Source: Pyrocephalus nanus (lineage: Eukaryota > Chordata > Aves > Passeriformes > Tyrannidae). From it: a DNA stretch of 64,000 nucleotides. The translations under genes and the position numbers were made by a program. Positions 1 to 11,436 of this stretch are shown here, one piece after another (position 1 is the stretch's first letter; each line of letters opens with the position of its first letter). Under the pieces are notes generated by a model. It was not told the origin of the DNA. It saw only the letters and a program-made list of their open reading frames with translations, and ran no database searches. Location of the stretch: contig CM076275.1 of NCBI GenBank assembly GCA_038380795.1, positions 9,209,001 through 9,273,000 on the forward strand. The letters run 5' to 3'.

Positions 1-1137
1 CTGTCTCACTGGTTATTCCAATCATCACGGCTCTGGGAAAGACACTCCCATAGGAAAACACTGCCTCACACACTGCTTGGAAAGGCTGCCAGTCCCAAGC
101 TACTCATCTATCACATTGCTCTGACTGCATTTAAAATGTTTTTCATCAGCACTTTGGTCATCTTTTCACTCTTAGACGTGGTTCTTTTAGCAAAGCCCCT
201 CTTTTAAAGTCAACTGACAGGTTTCAAAAGCAAGCCAGCCTGTTAGTTTTTCCTTTTGCCTATCATTACACAAGAGTAGGGCTTGAGATCCAAGTTTCTA
301 TTAAAAAGAGGACTAAATTAAGCTCTTGCACGATGTCTCTAGAGATGCATCAGTCAATGCTTTCTTGCACATTCCTTTTACAGCAACATGAAAGTTTGTA
401 TACCAACCCAAGTGCAGCTATTCAACTGTCAAACCCCCCTATAACTACATCAATCCACAAAAGAGCAACCAAACTCCTTTGAAACTTCTGCAGTGAGGCA
501 GTAGAGAAGAATTTGATGTTTAATGCTTTAATCATAAAGTTGAAGGCCTCCATATTACTGATGGCTGCAGGAGAGCTCGCACCACATACGGGTGAAGTAG
601 AAAAGTTAAGAGAAAGGGAACTTCAAGGAAACAGAACTGAAAGGCACAGTGAGCCCTATACTTCCAAACATTGTGTTAGACTCCTTCTGGCAAGCGTCCC
701 TTTTCATAGATCATTGCAGAATTTGTTACTTATTTCTACAAATTTAGAAAGAAAATATCTCATACGCTGCTGCGATCAGTAATGTGCCAAAGCAAGTAAA
801 CACCACATTTGTTAATGTTTCCAGATATCTTTCCATCCCATTGAACCATTCCATTGGTTCAATCTGTTGAACAAGAATGTAAATAATGTAGATTACTTAT
901 TTCATTTAAAAGAAAAAAAAGAAAAAAGGGCCTCTCCATTTTGCAGCGCTGCATCCCACAGCCTCCACAGCCAGCCCTGGGATGTGGGGAATAATGCAAC
1001 CTTCAGTCCTGCTTTAGCAAAACAGATGAAGTTCTCACTTGTTCTTCTCCTTCTGCTGTTTTTGGAAAATACAGAAAGGAAAAAATTGTCAGACAAAAAT
1101 AGTCTATGTGTCACTTCAAGCCAATCACCAGAGACCT
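1..1137. other. unique non-coding sequence, no gene seen
   Basis: Unique AT-rich sequence with a short A-rich run near 906-927. The open frames here (up to 140 codons from 867) have no recognisable domain and no splice-site context. I see no repeat copy and no RNA gene. Confidence 0.6.
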
Positions 1138-1204
1138 GGACTCAGAGCCCATTGAAGTCAGTGGAAAGATTCCTCCCGAATTCCACAGGGTTTGGCTCAG
1201 ACCC
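1138..1204. repeat. ancient palindromic MITE-like remnant
   Basis: The segment has the core CCCATTGAAGTCAGTGG at 1148-1164 and ends with GGGTTTGGCTCAGACCC at 1188-1204. Sequences of this kind, a near-palindromic CATTGAAGTCAATGG core flanked by a GGGCCTGATCC-like arm, are frequent old palindromic elements in reptile and bird genomes. The family name cannot be fixed by eye. The copy is short and degenerate. Confidence 0.4.
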
Positions 1205-1613
1205 ACACAAATGCGCTTCTTGCAGGTGTAGGTTTACATGTTTCTTTTTAGACTGTGTGAACAAAGACTGCCCTCAAGAACCACCTTAACCACAGCTGCA
1301 TTTGTCTCTAACAAGGAGCTTCCACCCTGCCTTCAGCAATGTTCCTGGTCCAGGGCCAAATCTCCAAGCCAGCACATCCCTCTGTCTTCTCCAAACCTGT
1401 CACTTTTGCAGGGCCCACATTTCTAAGTGTCCAGTCACACAGAGCTGGCCTGTCTCTCCTCTGCATTTCTTTTGCCCACATGGCTCACACCACTGCCACC
1501 CAAGCGCCTGCAGAACCATCCAAGGTTACCCAGGAACTGCAAAATTAACATTCCACATTAACATTCCCCTGAGGAGATGTGTCTGTTCTCTGCTGCTGGT
1601 TTGCAGGACAGGG
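1205..1613. other. unique non-coding sequence, no gene seen
   Basis: Pyrimidine-rich unique sequence. Several overlapping open frames lie on the plus strand (1238-1622), but they are staggered in different frames with no shared domain and look like chance openings in sequence poor in TAA and TGA. Confidence 0.5.
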
Positions 1614-1631
1614 ACATGGTGACATCCAGAA

Positions 1632-1687
<56 letters not shown>

Positions 1688-1727
1688 ACATGGTGACATC
1701 CACACACACACATATATATATGAACAT
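1614..1727. repeat. duplicated CA/TA compound microsatellite
   Basis: ACATGGTGACATCC occurs at 1614-1627 and again at 1688-1701, 74 bases apart. The first copy leads into CA repeats and then an uninterrupted TA run at about 1641-1685 (about 22 units). The second leads into CA repeats at 1701-1711 and a short TA run ending near 1721. The simplest reading is a tandem duplication of one CA/TA microsatellite with its flank, with the two TA tracts since differing in length. Confidence 0.9.
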
Positions 1728-2569
1728 TTCTTTCATTTTCATTTTATCTTTTTGGATAGTCCCAAGCAAACTGTCTTCTGAATATTTCACTTCATATTCC
1801 AGAATACTGAATGAGGAACTGGGGATTTTTAATCCAACTTGAGGTAAAAAATCAAATTATTTTCATTTCTTAGACTATTTCAGTTGGATCTTAAATCCAG
1901 GTGTATCAGGCTTAATGCCTTGAAGGCTCCACCAGGTAACACAGGGATCACTCACAATCAAGAACTAAGATCACCTTCTGTGTTTAGCGTAGAAAGAAGA
2001 GGTGCAAACTAAAGTTCTGCAAACCAAACAGAAACTGAAATCAATGTGAACTCTGCTTAAATAGGTCACTTATCTGCTTGGGTTTTCCCCTCTACCCTTC
2101 TGCTCCCCAAATAGTCTTTGAACATTCAGAGCTCTTCAAGTCACCAAAGGACAATTACACGCTCCACTGAGCACAAAAACAAAACTTGCATAATACAGTG
2201 TTGAACTTAGAGGGTTAAAGGACGCCCCTGGGAGCAGCAGCAGTGACAAATAAGCATGCTGAATGTTCCTTCACCTTTCTGACTGCTCATTAAGCTTTGG
2301 CACAGTTCCATATATGAACTCACTGCACCAGAACAGTCTTACTCCCCACTGGTGGGTTTGTATGTACAATACAAACAGGTCCTGGGATGGGCAAGCACAG
2401 GGGATCCAAATGTGTCAAAGGTAAGCCAGGCTCTGAGATCCACTGCACTGCAGAAGGTGATCTGGGGCCCTTCACAAGCTGGAAATGAATATGGAATGTG
2501 CCAGGGACAACCCATGCAAGAATTTATTCACTTTGACAAAAATGAAACTACAGCCATCTCTAACCCTTG
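1728..2569. other. unique non-coding sequence, no gene seen
   Basis: AT-rich unique sequence. I see no repeat copy, RNA gene or convincing coding segment. Confidence 0.6.
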
Positions 2570-2715
2570 AGCACAGGATGCAGAATCAGGAGAGACTGGC
2601 TTTCTGCCTGGTTCTGCTGCTCACTCCCACACTGATTCTGTGCCCCCTTTCAGCTCTGCACCTTTCCCTGTGCCTCAGTTTTCCCATGGCCATCTCTCAG
2701 GTCTGTACGTCAAAG
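2570..2715 (+). repeat. MIR-type CORE-SINE fragment
   Basis: The stretch reads like a diverged MIR in sense orientation. A region near 2595-2640 resembles the part just after the tRNA-like head (GACTGGCTTTCTGCCTGGTTCTG). About 30 bases later comes the diagnostic MIR phrase GTGCCTCAGTTTTCCCA at about 2671-2688. MIR-like CORE-SINEs are known in birds as old, inactive copies. The match was judged by eye and the ends are approximate. Confidence 0.5.
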
Positions 2716-4233
2716 CTGCTGCGTGGATTTTTTAAAGACAGCAAGCCAAAAGAGGGAAGGAGGGGATGGAAAGGCAAATGCCTCCAGTATTAGTCAGCCC
2801 TTACTTTGGCTGAGTAAGTAGCACAGAGAGGTGGAAGTAAAAGGAACCACGAGGGCTGGAAGTGCTGGGTTTCAGACAAGTCCACTGTGACAATGATGCC
2901 CCTTTAACAGAGGGGACGGTTCAAATCAGCAGCCCTAAGCTTGGTCCTCCTGGGCTTTGCTCGCTGCCAGCAGTGCTCAATGTGCTGCTTTGTCTTTCAG
3001 AAAGAACATGTAATTGCTATCGCTCATTATTTACAGATGTGCAGATATCTGAATCTACCCAACAACCAGACTGAGCTGCCGGCCAGAGCCAAGGACTGAG
3101 GTTCACAAGAGGCTTAGGAAGAGTATCCTGAGAGATGAGAATTGGGTTTCTGCTGTTCAATTCAAGCCATTCGCCCCTTGAAAACACCTGCTGGTTCTTT
3201 CCCTCACACTCACACAAGCAAAAGACGATTTCATGCTGTTCCTTATCTGCTTCCTCTGTATCCTTCCATCAGTTCCCACCAGTGGCTTCCCTACCAGGTG
3301 TCACATCTGGAGGGATGCAAAACTGACAGGCAGAAAGATGCCTGCACATCCATCTCAGATTAACCACTTCCATGCCTTTCCCTGTGTAAATGTGGGTTCA
3401 CTCAAAGTGTCACTGGTAGGAAAATAAATGGAGACTATGGCAGTTCTACTCCAGCTTGGGACAGTATCAATTGATTTGATCCTGGCCCTGCCAAAGCTAA
3501 CATCAAATGTGTTGACTTTAACACTCTTGCAAAATTATAACAACACAATGCTGTGACATTCCCTAGAGTGATTCTCTTCAAAACAAGACAGTGAAACAAT
3601 GGAGAGATTAAATGTCCATCTCCACAGGAGCTCACCAAATGTGCGTGGGAGGAAGGAAGCAGAAGCCCAGCAGATCACAAACCACAGTGAGAGGAGCTGA
3701 ATCAAGGTGAGCATTTCACTTCTACTTTGAAGGATTAAAGTCTTTAGAGGACAGACTAATAATCTTGCAGCATTGCTCTATCAAAGCATTTTCCTGGGAA
3801 GAGGATGTGGGATCACTACACAAAAGGACAAATAAATTCCTAGTGAAGACTGAACCATTTGATTGGCAAAGTAACCCAGTGCAAGTCCCAGATTCCTGGC
3901 AGTGGATGGCAGGGACCCGTTATACATGATGGATGGCATTTACAAATCACTAAGGTTAAAAAATCCTGATTAAAAAAACTCACAAGCTAAGAAATTTGGG
4001 GCACCCCTAAATTGCTGTGCATTTATCTAGCACTTGTCAGTTGAGACTCCTGCTTTACATGTGAACACCTAAAGACACAGAATTAAAGTGACTTCCAGGG
4101 GATCTCTGGAAACAATAGTGACTTGAATACTAAAAATATTCCCAGCTCCTGGGTAATGCCCCAGTGACTGACCACTTTCTTAAATACAAGGCAGCTAAGA
4201 TACTGGCTAAGCTACAATGGTGTGGGGTAGAAG
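2716..4233. other. unique non-coding sequence, no gene seen
   Basis: Unique sequence with short open frames on both strands (longest about 75 codons). No domain, repeat family or RNA gene is recognised. Confidence 0.6.
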
Positions 4234-4312
4234 ATAACAGGATTTACAGGGTTAGGTTTAACAGGGTTGAAGGTTAACAGGATTTTAAGGTTAGGGTTTA
4301 AAATAACACAGG
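4234..4312. repeat. degenerate minisatellite of about 17-base units
   Basis: Imperfect units based on TTAACAGGRTTNAAGG follow each other. TTTAACAGGGTTGAAGG at about 4258-4274 is followed directly by TTAACAGGATTTTAAGG at about 4275-4291, with weaker copies on either side. The block also contains GGGTTAGG and TTAGGGTTT, which look telomere-like but do not form a TTAGGG array. Confidence 0.6.
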
Positions 4313-4484
4313 AAAAAAAAATGGAAATCCACAGTTACAAAGAACTGTCTGTATTATTAATTTCTTTCTCCCTGACTCTGCACAGACTGTAAATCAACCC
4401 AGATCAGGAGACGTCACCAGCCAGTTCTGTCCTCTCCAGCCCAGAGCACTGGGCTGGCAGACAGGATACACAGGGGTTTTATTT

Positions 4485-4600
4485 TCAGGGCTCTGACATT
4501 GAGCTGTTATGTGACACCTGGAAAGTCACACTACATTTCTGCTTCTTCTCCCACCAGCTGTTGGTTTAGGTTATGATTATTACTATTATTTCTGCCCCTG
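4485..4600 (+). repeat. possible MIR-type SINE fragment
   Basis: The text GCTGTTATGTGACACCTGG followed by AAGTCACACTACATTTCTGC parallels the MIR core (gctgtgtgaccttgggcaagtcactt). It is followed by an ATTATTACTATTATT stretch where MIR has its ATAATAAT segment. Divergence is high and the call rests on order as well as similarity. Confidence 0.4.
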
Positions 4601-5106
4601 CTGCTATAGGCACTACCACAGGAATCCCCTGCAGATACCAGGGTCTCATTGTGCAAATCACCATCTGCACACAATTCTGTAAAAGCACTCTTCTCCCAGG
4701 AGAAATTTATGCCCTAAACCAAAGGAAAACAGGTGGAAACAGGCAGAAGGCAGAGTGCTGGCATGGGGGAAACAGGGCACTGAGGGAGTCCCCTCACCCT
4801 GGGCTCATGGAGTGTCCTGGCTCAAAGGTCTTTTTGGGATTACTAATCATCACCATGGTATCAACAATACACAGTTTATATGCACAAAGCTCCTGTGATG
4901 CACAAGGGGATTAAAACACAGGCAAACAGATCCTCATTGCCCAGAAGAAAATCTTCAATTCACGCCTTTAGCTTTTCCTAACAACTGCGCTTTTGCGTAT
5001 TTGAGCCGCTCTCCGAATATTGCTGCTTACAAGTATTTGACACAAAGTCATGCCAAGGAGCACTTTTGCTTGCTTTTGTTTTTCCATGGATGCAGAACCC
5101 TGCCTT
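4601..5106. other. unique non-coding sequence, no gene seen
   Basis: Unique sequence. The 113-codon open frame from 4573 has no recognisable domain and begins inside the MIR-like fragment. Confidence 0.55.
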
Positions 5107-5163
5107 AAAAAAAAAAAAAAAAACAAAAAAAAAAAAAAAAAACAAAAAAAAAACCAAAAAAAC
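5107..5163. repeat. A-rich tract interrupted by single C residues
   Basis: Three A runs of 10 to 18 bases are separated by single or double C. No AATAAA or ATTAAA hexamer lies just upstream, so there is no sign that this is the tail of a processed transcript. Confidence 0.9.
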
Positions 5164-6399
5164 CAGCTAGAAACACTGGATTGCCATGGCATCACGAGAT
5201 TTCAGGCGGGTTTGCTTTGTTGTGGGCTATGCCTGGTATGGACTGGAATTGATTATAGGTTTTCTTGCACTTCTATCTTCATTAGTTCTACATCACAGGG
5301 AGTGTGGAATGCATGCATTGCCAACCGAAGAAAATTAAGATGTGACATTGTTTTTCAAGGACGTATGCTTGGGGCATATGTTTTTTCCCTACTTCTCCTC
5401 TATTAATGTATAAATCCAAGATGGAGCTACCAAGAAAAATAAAGGGGAAAATCCTGACCCAGTTTAAGGTTGTGTGGGATTTTTTTTTCTTTCATTCTTT
5501 TGCTTCTCAAGGCCAAAGACAGAACAGAGGCCACAAGCAGAGCTGCCAAAACACATATGCATGTTGGACGCTTTTGTCTAAAGACACTATGAAGTGCTAA
5601 AATATTAAATATGTCAACCAGAAAGGTTTCCTCTGGTCTTTGGAGGAGTTCTGCAAAATGGCAATAAAAATGTAAAAGAAGAATGCTGAATAATCAAATG
5701 TGGTTTCTTTTTTTAAATGTAAATAGTAAAGGCTGAGTGTCAGTGAGTTGAGGCTGAGTCCTGGATACTTCAGGCTTAAGAGCAGACACAGCGCAAGGAT
5801 CTTTAGCCCCATTCCTTTTGTTGTACTGGAGGGATCATTTCTAAGGATAAGACTAGCAAATATCCCAAATTGTGAGCATCAGGACCAAAAACAATGCCTC
5901 AGAGAGTTTTTTGCATCATCCATTGTAGGCTCTGGAATTCAGAATAAGCTTGGCTTTTCAGTTTCCTTGCCCAGCTCTGAATTGTTCAGAGCCAGACTTT
6001 AGACTTGAGGCTGTTTTCCAGTCCTAATGATCTGCTCAGATCCTGACTTCTCCAACAGGATTGCCAGTAGGGAGAGGATGCAGAGAAGAGGATATTTGAA
6101 AAAGCAAATGACTCGCCTCAAGTGAACTCAGCAGTGACCCCCAAATTCAACCCCAAAGGTCAGTAAACAGCCACTGAGGGACAGCGACAAACATTGCATG
6201 CAAGTTCGAGGACAAGCTGGGACATAAAGTCCATTCTCCCTCCCCAAGTGTGCCGTGCTGTTTATCATCACTGCTGCTGTTTAGTCGTTCAGCTCACACT
6301 TTCCCACTCCATCACACAGCACCAGTGACAGGGCACTCCAAGACACCAAGGGCTGGGGTTGTAACAGAAACCCTAAACTGTGTTGGTGGCACTTGCTTT
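5164..6399. other. unique non-coding sequence, no gene seen
   Basis: AT-rich unique sequence. Only short open frames without recognisable domains are present. Confidence 0.6.
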
Positions 6400-6427
6400 T
6401 TTATTATTATTATTATTATTATTATTT
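6400..6427. repeat. (TTA)n microsatellite
   Basis: Uninterrupted TTA trinucleotide repeat of about nine units, ending in a short T run. Confidence 0.95.
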
Positions 6428-6649
6428 TTGTCTGCAAGTAAATACCAAGTAATTATGGTGTTCTGAAGTGACCTTATGGAGCATGTGCTCGAGTCCATGG
6501 ACCTCAGCCAAAGCTACTATTGTGGATTTCATGCCAAGGCTTGGGAGAGCCCTGGCTCTCTCCCATTGTTTTCTTTGGCCGGGCTCTATGAATTCTCAGC
6601 CTGGCAAGAAAGCCCCATTTTAAAAGTACTGGCAAACATCGTGCAGTTT

Positions 6650-6930
6650 GTCACACCACGGCTTATGATTTAGGACCTTGATTTAGGCTCAACACTGGGC
6701 TCTTTTGTTTCGCTGTGTTGGTACATCGTTCGCAACTTTGTGTTAGTTAATAAACGTCAGCAGGCTCGGAGCGTGGCACGTCCAGTGTTGCGGAGAGGAT
6801 TTTCCCTTGAATATACAATCCATAGTGGGAATGACTGGGAGAAATTGAAGCAGCTCTATCCATCAGCCGGAGGCTTAAGCTCGTGTAAACAGGGCTTTCT
6901 AATACAATGGATGCTTCAGCGATAAAATGA
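6650..6930. other. CpG-retaining unique segment, possible conserved element
   Basis: About a dozen CpG dinucleotides occur here, six of them within 6727-6780, while the flanking kilobases have far fewer. Two overlapping frames, one on each strand (6740-6925 plus, 6747-6941 minus), stay open, but neither shows a known domain. Retained CpG in methylated vertebrate DNA can mean a recent origin, an unmethylated regulatory element or selective constraint. I cannot tell which without comparison. Confidence 0.35.
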
Positions 6931-6980
6931 TATTGCTGCATACCTGGGTAAACTCAGAGCTGAGGCATAAAGATTTGCAC

Positions 6981-7041
6981 TTCTTTTTTTTCTTTTTTCT
7001 TTTTTTTCTTTTTTTCTTTTTCTTTTTTTTTTTTTTTTTTT
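6981..7041. repeat. T-rich (T6-8 C)n tract ending in T20
   Basis: Pyrimidine tract made of T runs separated by single C and ending in about 20 uninterrupted T. On the minus strand it is an A-rich tail. An AATAAA hexamer on that strand (TTTATT at 7060-7065 on the plus strand) lies 17 bases upstream of the tail, which is the spacing of a real polyadenylation site. Confidence 0.85.
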
Positions 7042-7065
7042 GTTTAGTAGAAACTCATTTTTATT

Positions 7066-10000
7066 TGTGACTTGACCTCAGAAATAGAGGTGAGATTCGA
7101 AGGGATTAAAAAAAAAAAGCAAAACCACCTCTCTGGCTCCACAAATCCTTCTTACAGGTCCCTCAGGCTTTGCCGGTACACAGTTATAAGCAAAAAATGA
7201 CTCTGCAAAAAACAGCCCTTTGGTAAAATCCAGTTCTTGCACAGTTTGTGTATTTTGGAAGCCATATTTGAGCATTTTACTGGCTAAGGACACCAAAAAC
7301 CAGACGCTGAGATTCAGACTCCTCCAAATCCTCTGTGCATGGAGAGGAGGGGGAAAAGGGCAGGCTGAATATTTAAAATCAAACTAGTGTGAAGGAGAAA
7401 AGTCTTCATTTAGAAACAGAGTCAAATAGCTCAAAATCTCTGTACGTTTGTGACTGGCACTGCTGAAACTCAAAATTAAAAAATAGCCCTCTGTGCTGCT
7501 CATTGATTGGAATTATTAAACCATCAAGCTTCTCCCTGAAAAAACTGTCATGTTTTTCACTGTCAAACTAATCAAGAGTAATAGAATATAATTAGTAAAT
7601 CCTGGGTAAAAATGTAAATGAGCCAGTAAACCAGCTAATTAATAACCATACTGGATCATATCACCAGTGACTGAGCTGGCAAATAACAAATGAGATGAAG
7701 CTGAGGCTCAGGTCAGTTCCCACTAATACCGAGTCTAGAAAATCAAGGGTTTGATTGGTGCTACCCCTTGGCCCTGTGGCCAGCACAGATTCCTCTGAGG
7801 TCCAAATAAGCAAGGAAATGTTTAATTTCCTCCCTGTATAGCCCACTGTACCCACCTGGAAGACTTGGTACTTCCAGCTTTCTCACTAGAGAGCTTTGTT
7901 TGTTGTATTTTATAGTCTCTGTATGATTTGAAGGAAGACTCAGGATTTGGCCTAGGAAATTAAAAGTAGGGCCACTCTAATATACATGTCTGTGCAAAAG
8001 GCTATCAATTTCCAACCCTTACTGTCTCTTTAACAGCTTAAAAGTATAAGTGAAGAATATCAGAGGAACTGCTTGCCAGTGCTCTTTCTATATTGAATAA
8101 AAAAGGGGGGGCAAGGGGGAAATGTTACTTCATGACAAACAAGAGACAAGCATGACATGATCCACTCTCTGGAGCCTTTATGGTGCCAAAGTCTGGTGAT
8201 GTTTCCTCTAATCTGTATCTCAGCCCAACAGGTGTCTGTGGGCTTCTGGCTGATTAGTTTAACCCAGCACAGACATGTTTTTCTCCTTTTATACACCCTG
8301 TCTGACAAAGTACAAAAGTCATCCTTGGTTTGTGGTATAACACTGAAAGCATGGGGGTATGACCATATCCTGCTAATACCTAATCATGGCTACAATTCCA
8401 TCTTGATCCAGTCTCTGGCACTTATCCAGAGCATTTCTAACCAAACCAAAGCCAATTCTGACCAACATATAGCAACCTGGATCCCGAACAGCTTGGAAAC
8501 TCCCTCTCGTTACAATGGTGGGTCTTTTTCAATGTCTGACAGAACAGCCACAAGCATTGCAGGGTCCAAAAAAGCACAGGATAAACCAGAGCCAACTGCA
8601 TAGGAGGCATCTCCACACCCACCTGGGGTGGGCTGTGGAGGGATCCCATGTGGCTCAGTCTCAATTTATTCATGGACACAACTTACGACCTGATGAGCTG
8701 CTGCGGTTTCTCACTCAGCCTCAAACGCTCTCACAGCTTTGCTGAAAATACACCTTAAGGTTCCTTTGCAACCAACTGGAAGTTGATAAAATAAGGGCTC
8801 TTAGATTAACAAGGTAAAGGGTCAAGCCCCAGGCACAGGACCCAGAGTCAGACGCATCTCACAGCTCGTTGGTACAAATCCCATTTAAGGTAAAGAAAAC
8901 TAAGATGTGTGCACACAAGCCCACTCCTGTGTCTGTGTATACTTCACACCGGCCTCTGTGATTTCTGGTCCCAAGATCATACACAAACAGGAAAGAGACA
9001 ATTTTGTGCTTCAGGTGTGACTGAAATCTCACTCAGCTCACTACGCTCATGAGAATTCAAGGCTGGATCTCACTGAACAGCTGACCTGACTTCAGTCTTG
9101 CCACATGAGGCCAAATCCTAACCGAAACCACCTGTGGTATTTCAATAACATTAAATCCAAGCTGAATTCAGCTTTGTACCTGACTCACATCCAGCATCAA
9201 TTTCCTTGGCCCACTTCTAGTCTCTTGCTGTCAGCACTCCAGGGCTGAGAATCATGGAAGAATAAGCTGCATTCTGTTAAACCTCATGGCCAGTGCTGCC
9301 AGCTGAAGTGTTATCCCTGCAACCCCTACTGGGGGATGGGGTATGAAACAGAACAATTTTCCAAATCTGATGCAAGGTTTCAGTTATTCAGTTTGCAGTT
9401 TTGACTACAAGAGGGTTTAGCCAGCTCTGACAACATATGGATGTGGTCCATGGCACTAGCTGTTTCCTATAGGATCTGGAAAGGTCTGAGGCATGACTCC
9501 GTCTTACTGCAGCACTTGGAATTTGCTGTGATGCACAGGAGGAGGAATTCCTGGGAAAAGCCAGGGCCTCTCCAAGGATGATCCCAGATGCTCCCTTCGT
9601 AGCACACCAGGTCCAGAGTGCAAGATTCCAAGGCCTGTTTGTTTAGCCAGCATCTGGTTGGCTGCAAGACATACCACTGCTAGTGACCAAATAGGAAAAC
9701 TCATTTATTGCTATCTCTTTTGGCCTTATTTATAGAACTATTGTTAATATCTCAGCTGCTCTGTACTGGACAGCAGCAGACCTTATGCTGTGAGCATGTC
9801 AGACACACACTTCACGTACCTGCACAGAGGGGAGGACGTGTTGGGTCATTTCAATCACAGTATAGAACTGAAGTCCCACCAGGCCATAATAATTATGGAA
9901 TTTAAGCAGTAAACAGCCCACTGATTCACTGTTTCAAATACATAATCTTTTCAACCCCTTCTTCCCCAGATCCTGCAAAGCCTGCAGATTTCTTCAGGAA

Positions 10001-11225
10001 AAATGACATCTAAAATGTTTTTGCATCTCCAGACTTCAGTTCTCCAGCAGCACCATGTCCTGGCCCTTGCCAATACCATGAGGCAAAGGTGATGCTCGTG
10101 ACCAAAAAATGAGAACGTGGGTGTGTGGTGCAGGTTCATCTTACCAACACAGGTATAAACAAGCAGAAATGCAAACATTAGGCAGAATTGTTTATGATAT
10201 GAACAGTTGCCTGGCATCTACCATTTCATCACCTATTTCTGTTAAAAGACGTATCCTCATCTCTATTTGCCACCAGCATAGAGGAAGTTGCTTCAATTAG
10301 TTGTATATATATGACAAATAAAGTAACCATAGTTATGCTCACGTGCCAAAATGAGGGAGGGCCACCAGGGGTTCTGAGGACAGGACGTCAATTTCATCCT
10401 TGTACAGGAAAGATTCACTGAAATGAAGATAGCAAGAGCAAGAAGGTGAACAGAAGAAAAAAGAACATGTTGCTTTTCCCCCCTCAAGGGCCTGATACCA
10501 CAACCATTAAATCAGTATCAAAGCTTCCACTGCATTTAGAAAGCAATTTAAATATTTCTGGAAAGAAACATATTCTGTACAAAATGTCATCTCTGTTGAA
10601 AGAATATTTGGACAAGAAAGCAGTAACTGTTATTATTGGCAATATCACAGAAATAAGGCCCCAGTTGTCCTTTCTTAGAAGGGTTAAACTTCTCCTATTA
10701 TGAAATGGGAAAACAATCTCTGTAGGGAAAAATTTTCCAGCCAATGCCCATCCAAAACTGCAGGTCATCAGCAAATATATCCAAATACACAATAATGTCA
10801 TACGAAGAAATTCGGAGAACAGTCCTCTTTTTCTAGAATATTAAGTACTGGAACAAATAACAGCAACATCCTTACGAGTTGTTCACATTTTTCCCAGCAC
10901 AGCTCTTCATGCTGAGAGTTGCTTTCTTTTTCCTATCACACTGTATGGATTTTTCTCTCTCATCATCTGTCTCCCCTCCATTCCAAGTAAAGCAAGGAAT
11001 ATGTGTTCTTTTGGAGTCACCTATTAGACTGCAGGTCCCTGAAGCCTGCAGATACAGTTATCCCAGCTAGAAGCCTTTTTTGTTTGTTTGAGGTCTCTTA
11101 AAATGAAAGGGAATACTTAAATAACCCCTTCCTCATTCCTCTTCTTGGTTTCCTACAACCCTCATGCCACCCAGTCCCATCTCCTCACTGCTTTCACCTT
11201 CTCTGCTGTTTCTTGGTCCTTTGCC
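7066..11225. other. unique non-coding sequence, no gene seen
   Basis: About 4 kb with no recognised repeat copy beyond short runs. The longest open frame is 148 codons at 8157-8603 (plus). It has no domain and is matched by open frames on the other strand, so I treat it as chance. Confidence 0.6.
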
Positions 11226-11246
11226 TTTTTTTTTTTTTTTTTTTTT
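11226..11246. repeat. poly-T tract
   Basis: Uninterrupted run of about 21 T. On the minus strand the preceding sequence has no polyadenylation hexamer. Confidence 0.95.
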
Positions 11247-11408
11247 CCCCAGAAGTGGCTTTATCTGTAACAATAATCCTTACCAAGAAGCCTGTTGACA
11301 CAGGTCTGACCACAAGTCTATCATACCAGCCTTTAGAGGGGAAAATATAAGTTAGATCAGTTCAGAGATCAGAGGTCCTTCCCCCACCATTCTAGTCAAA
11401 GCCAGAAA

Positions 11409-11436
11409 ATTTGCATTTGCATCAGAAAATATGCAT
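11409..11436. promoter_or_regulatory. cluster of octamer (POU/Oct) motifs
   Basis: ATTTGCAT occurs at 11409-11416 and again, overlapping, at 11415-11422. The variant ATATGCAT follows at 11429-11436. ATTTGCAT is the reverse complement of the classic octamer ATGCAAAT. Motif presence alone does not show function, because the sequence is AT-rich and such sites arise by chance. Confidence 0.25.

Noticed and set aside
1579..1842. Frames encoding alternating Tyr-Ile tracts on both strands
   Set aside because: They are translations of the TA microsatellite.
4234..4312. Interstitial telomeric repeat
   Set aside because: Only isolated TTAGGG-like words, not an array; the 17-base unit explains the block better.
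5050..5406. 118-codon frame with a poly-lysine stretch
   Set aside because: The lysines come from the A-rich tract; nothing else is recognisable.
8806..8890. Text resembling a tRNA B box (GGTACAAATCCC) and a MIR head
   Set aside because: No A box at the right distance, no cloverleaf, and similarity to MIR too weak to support a call.
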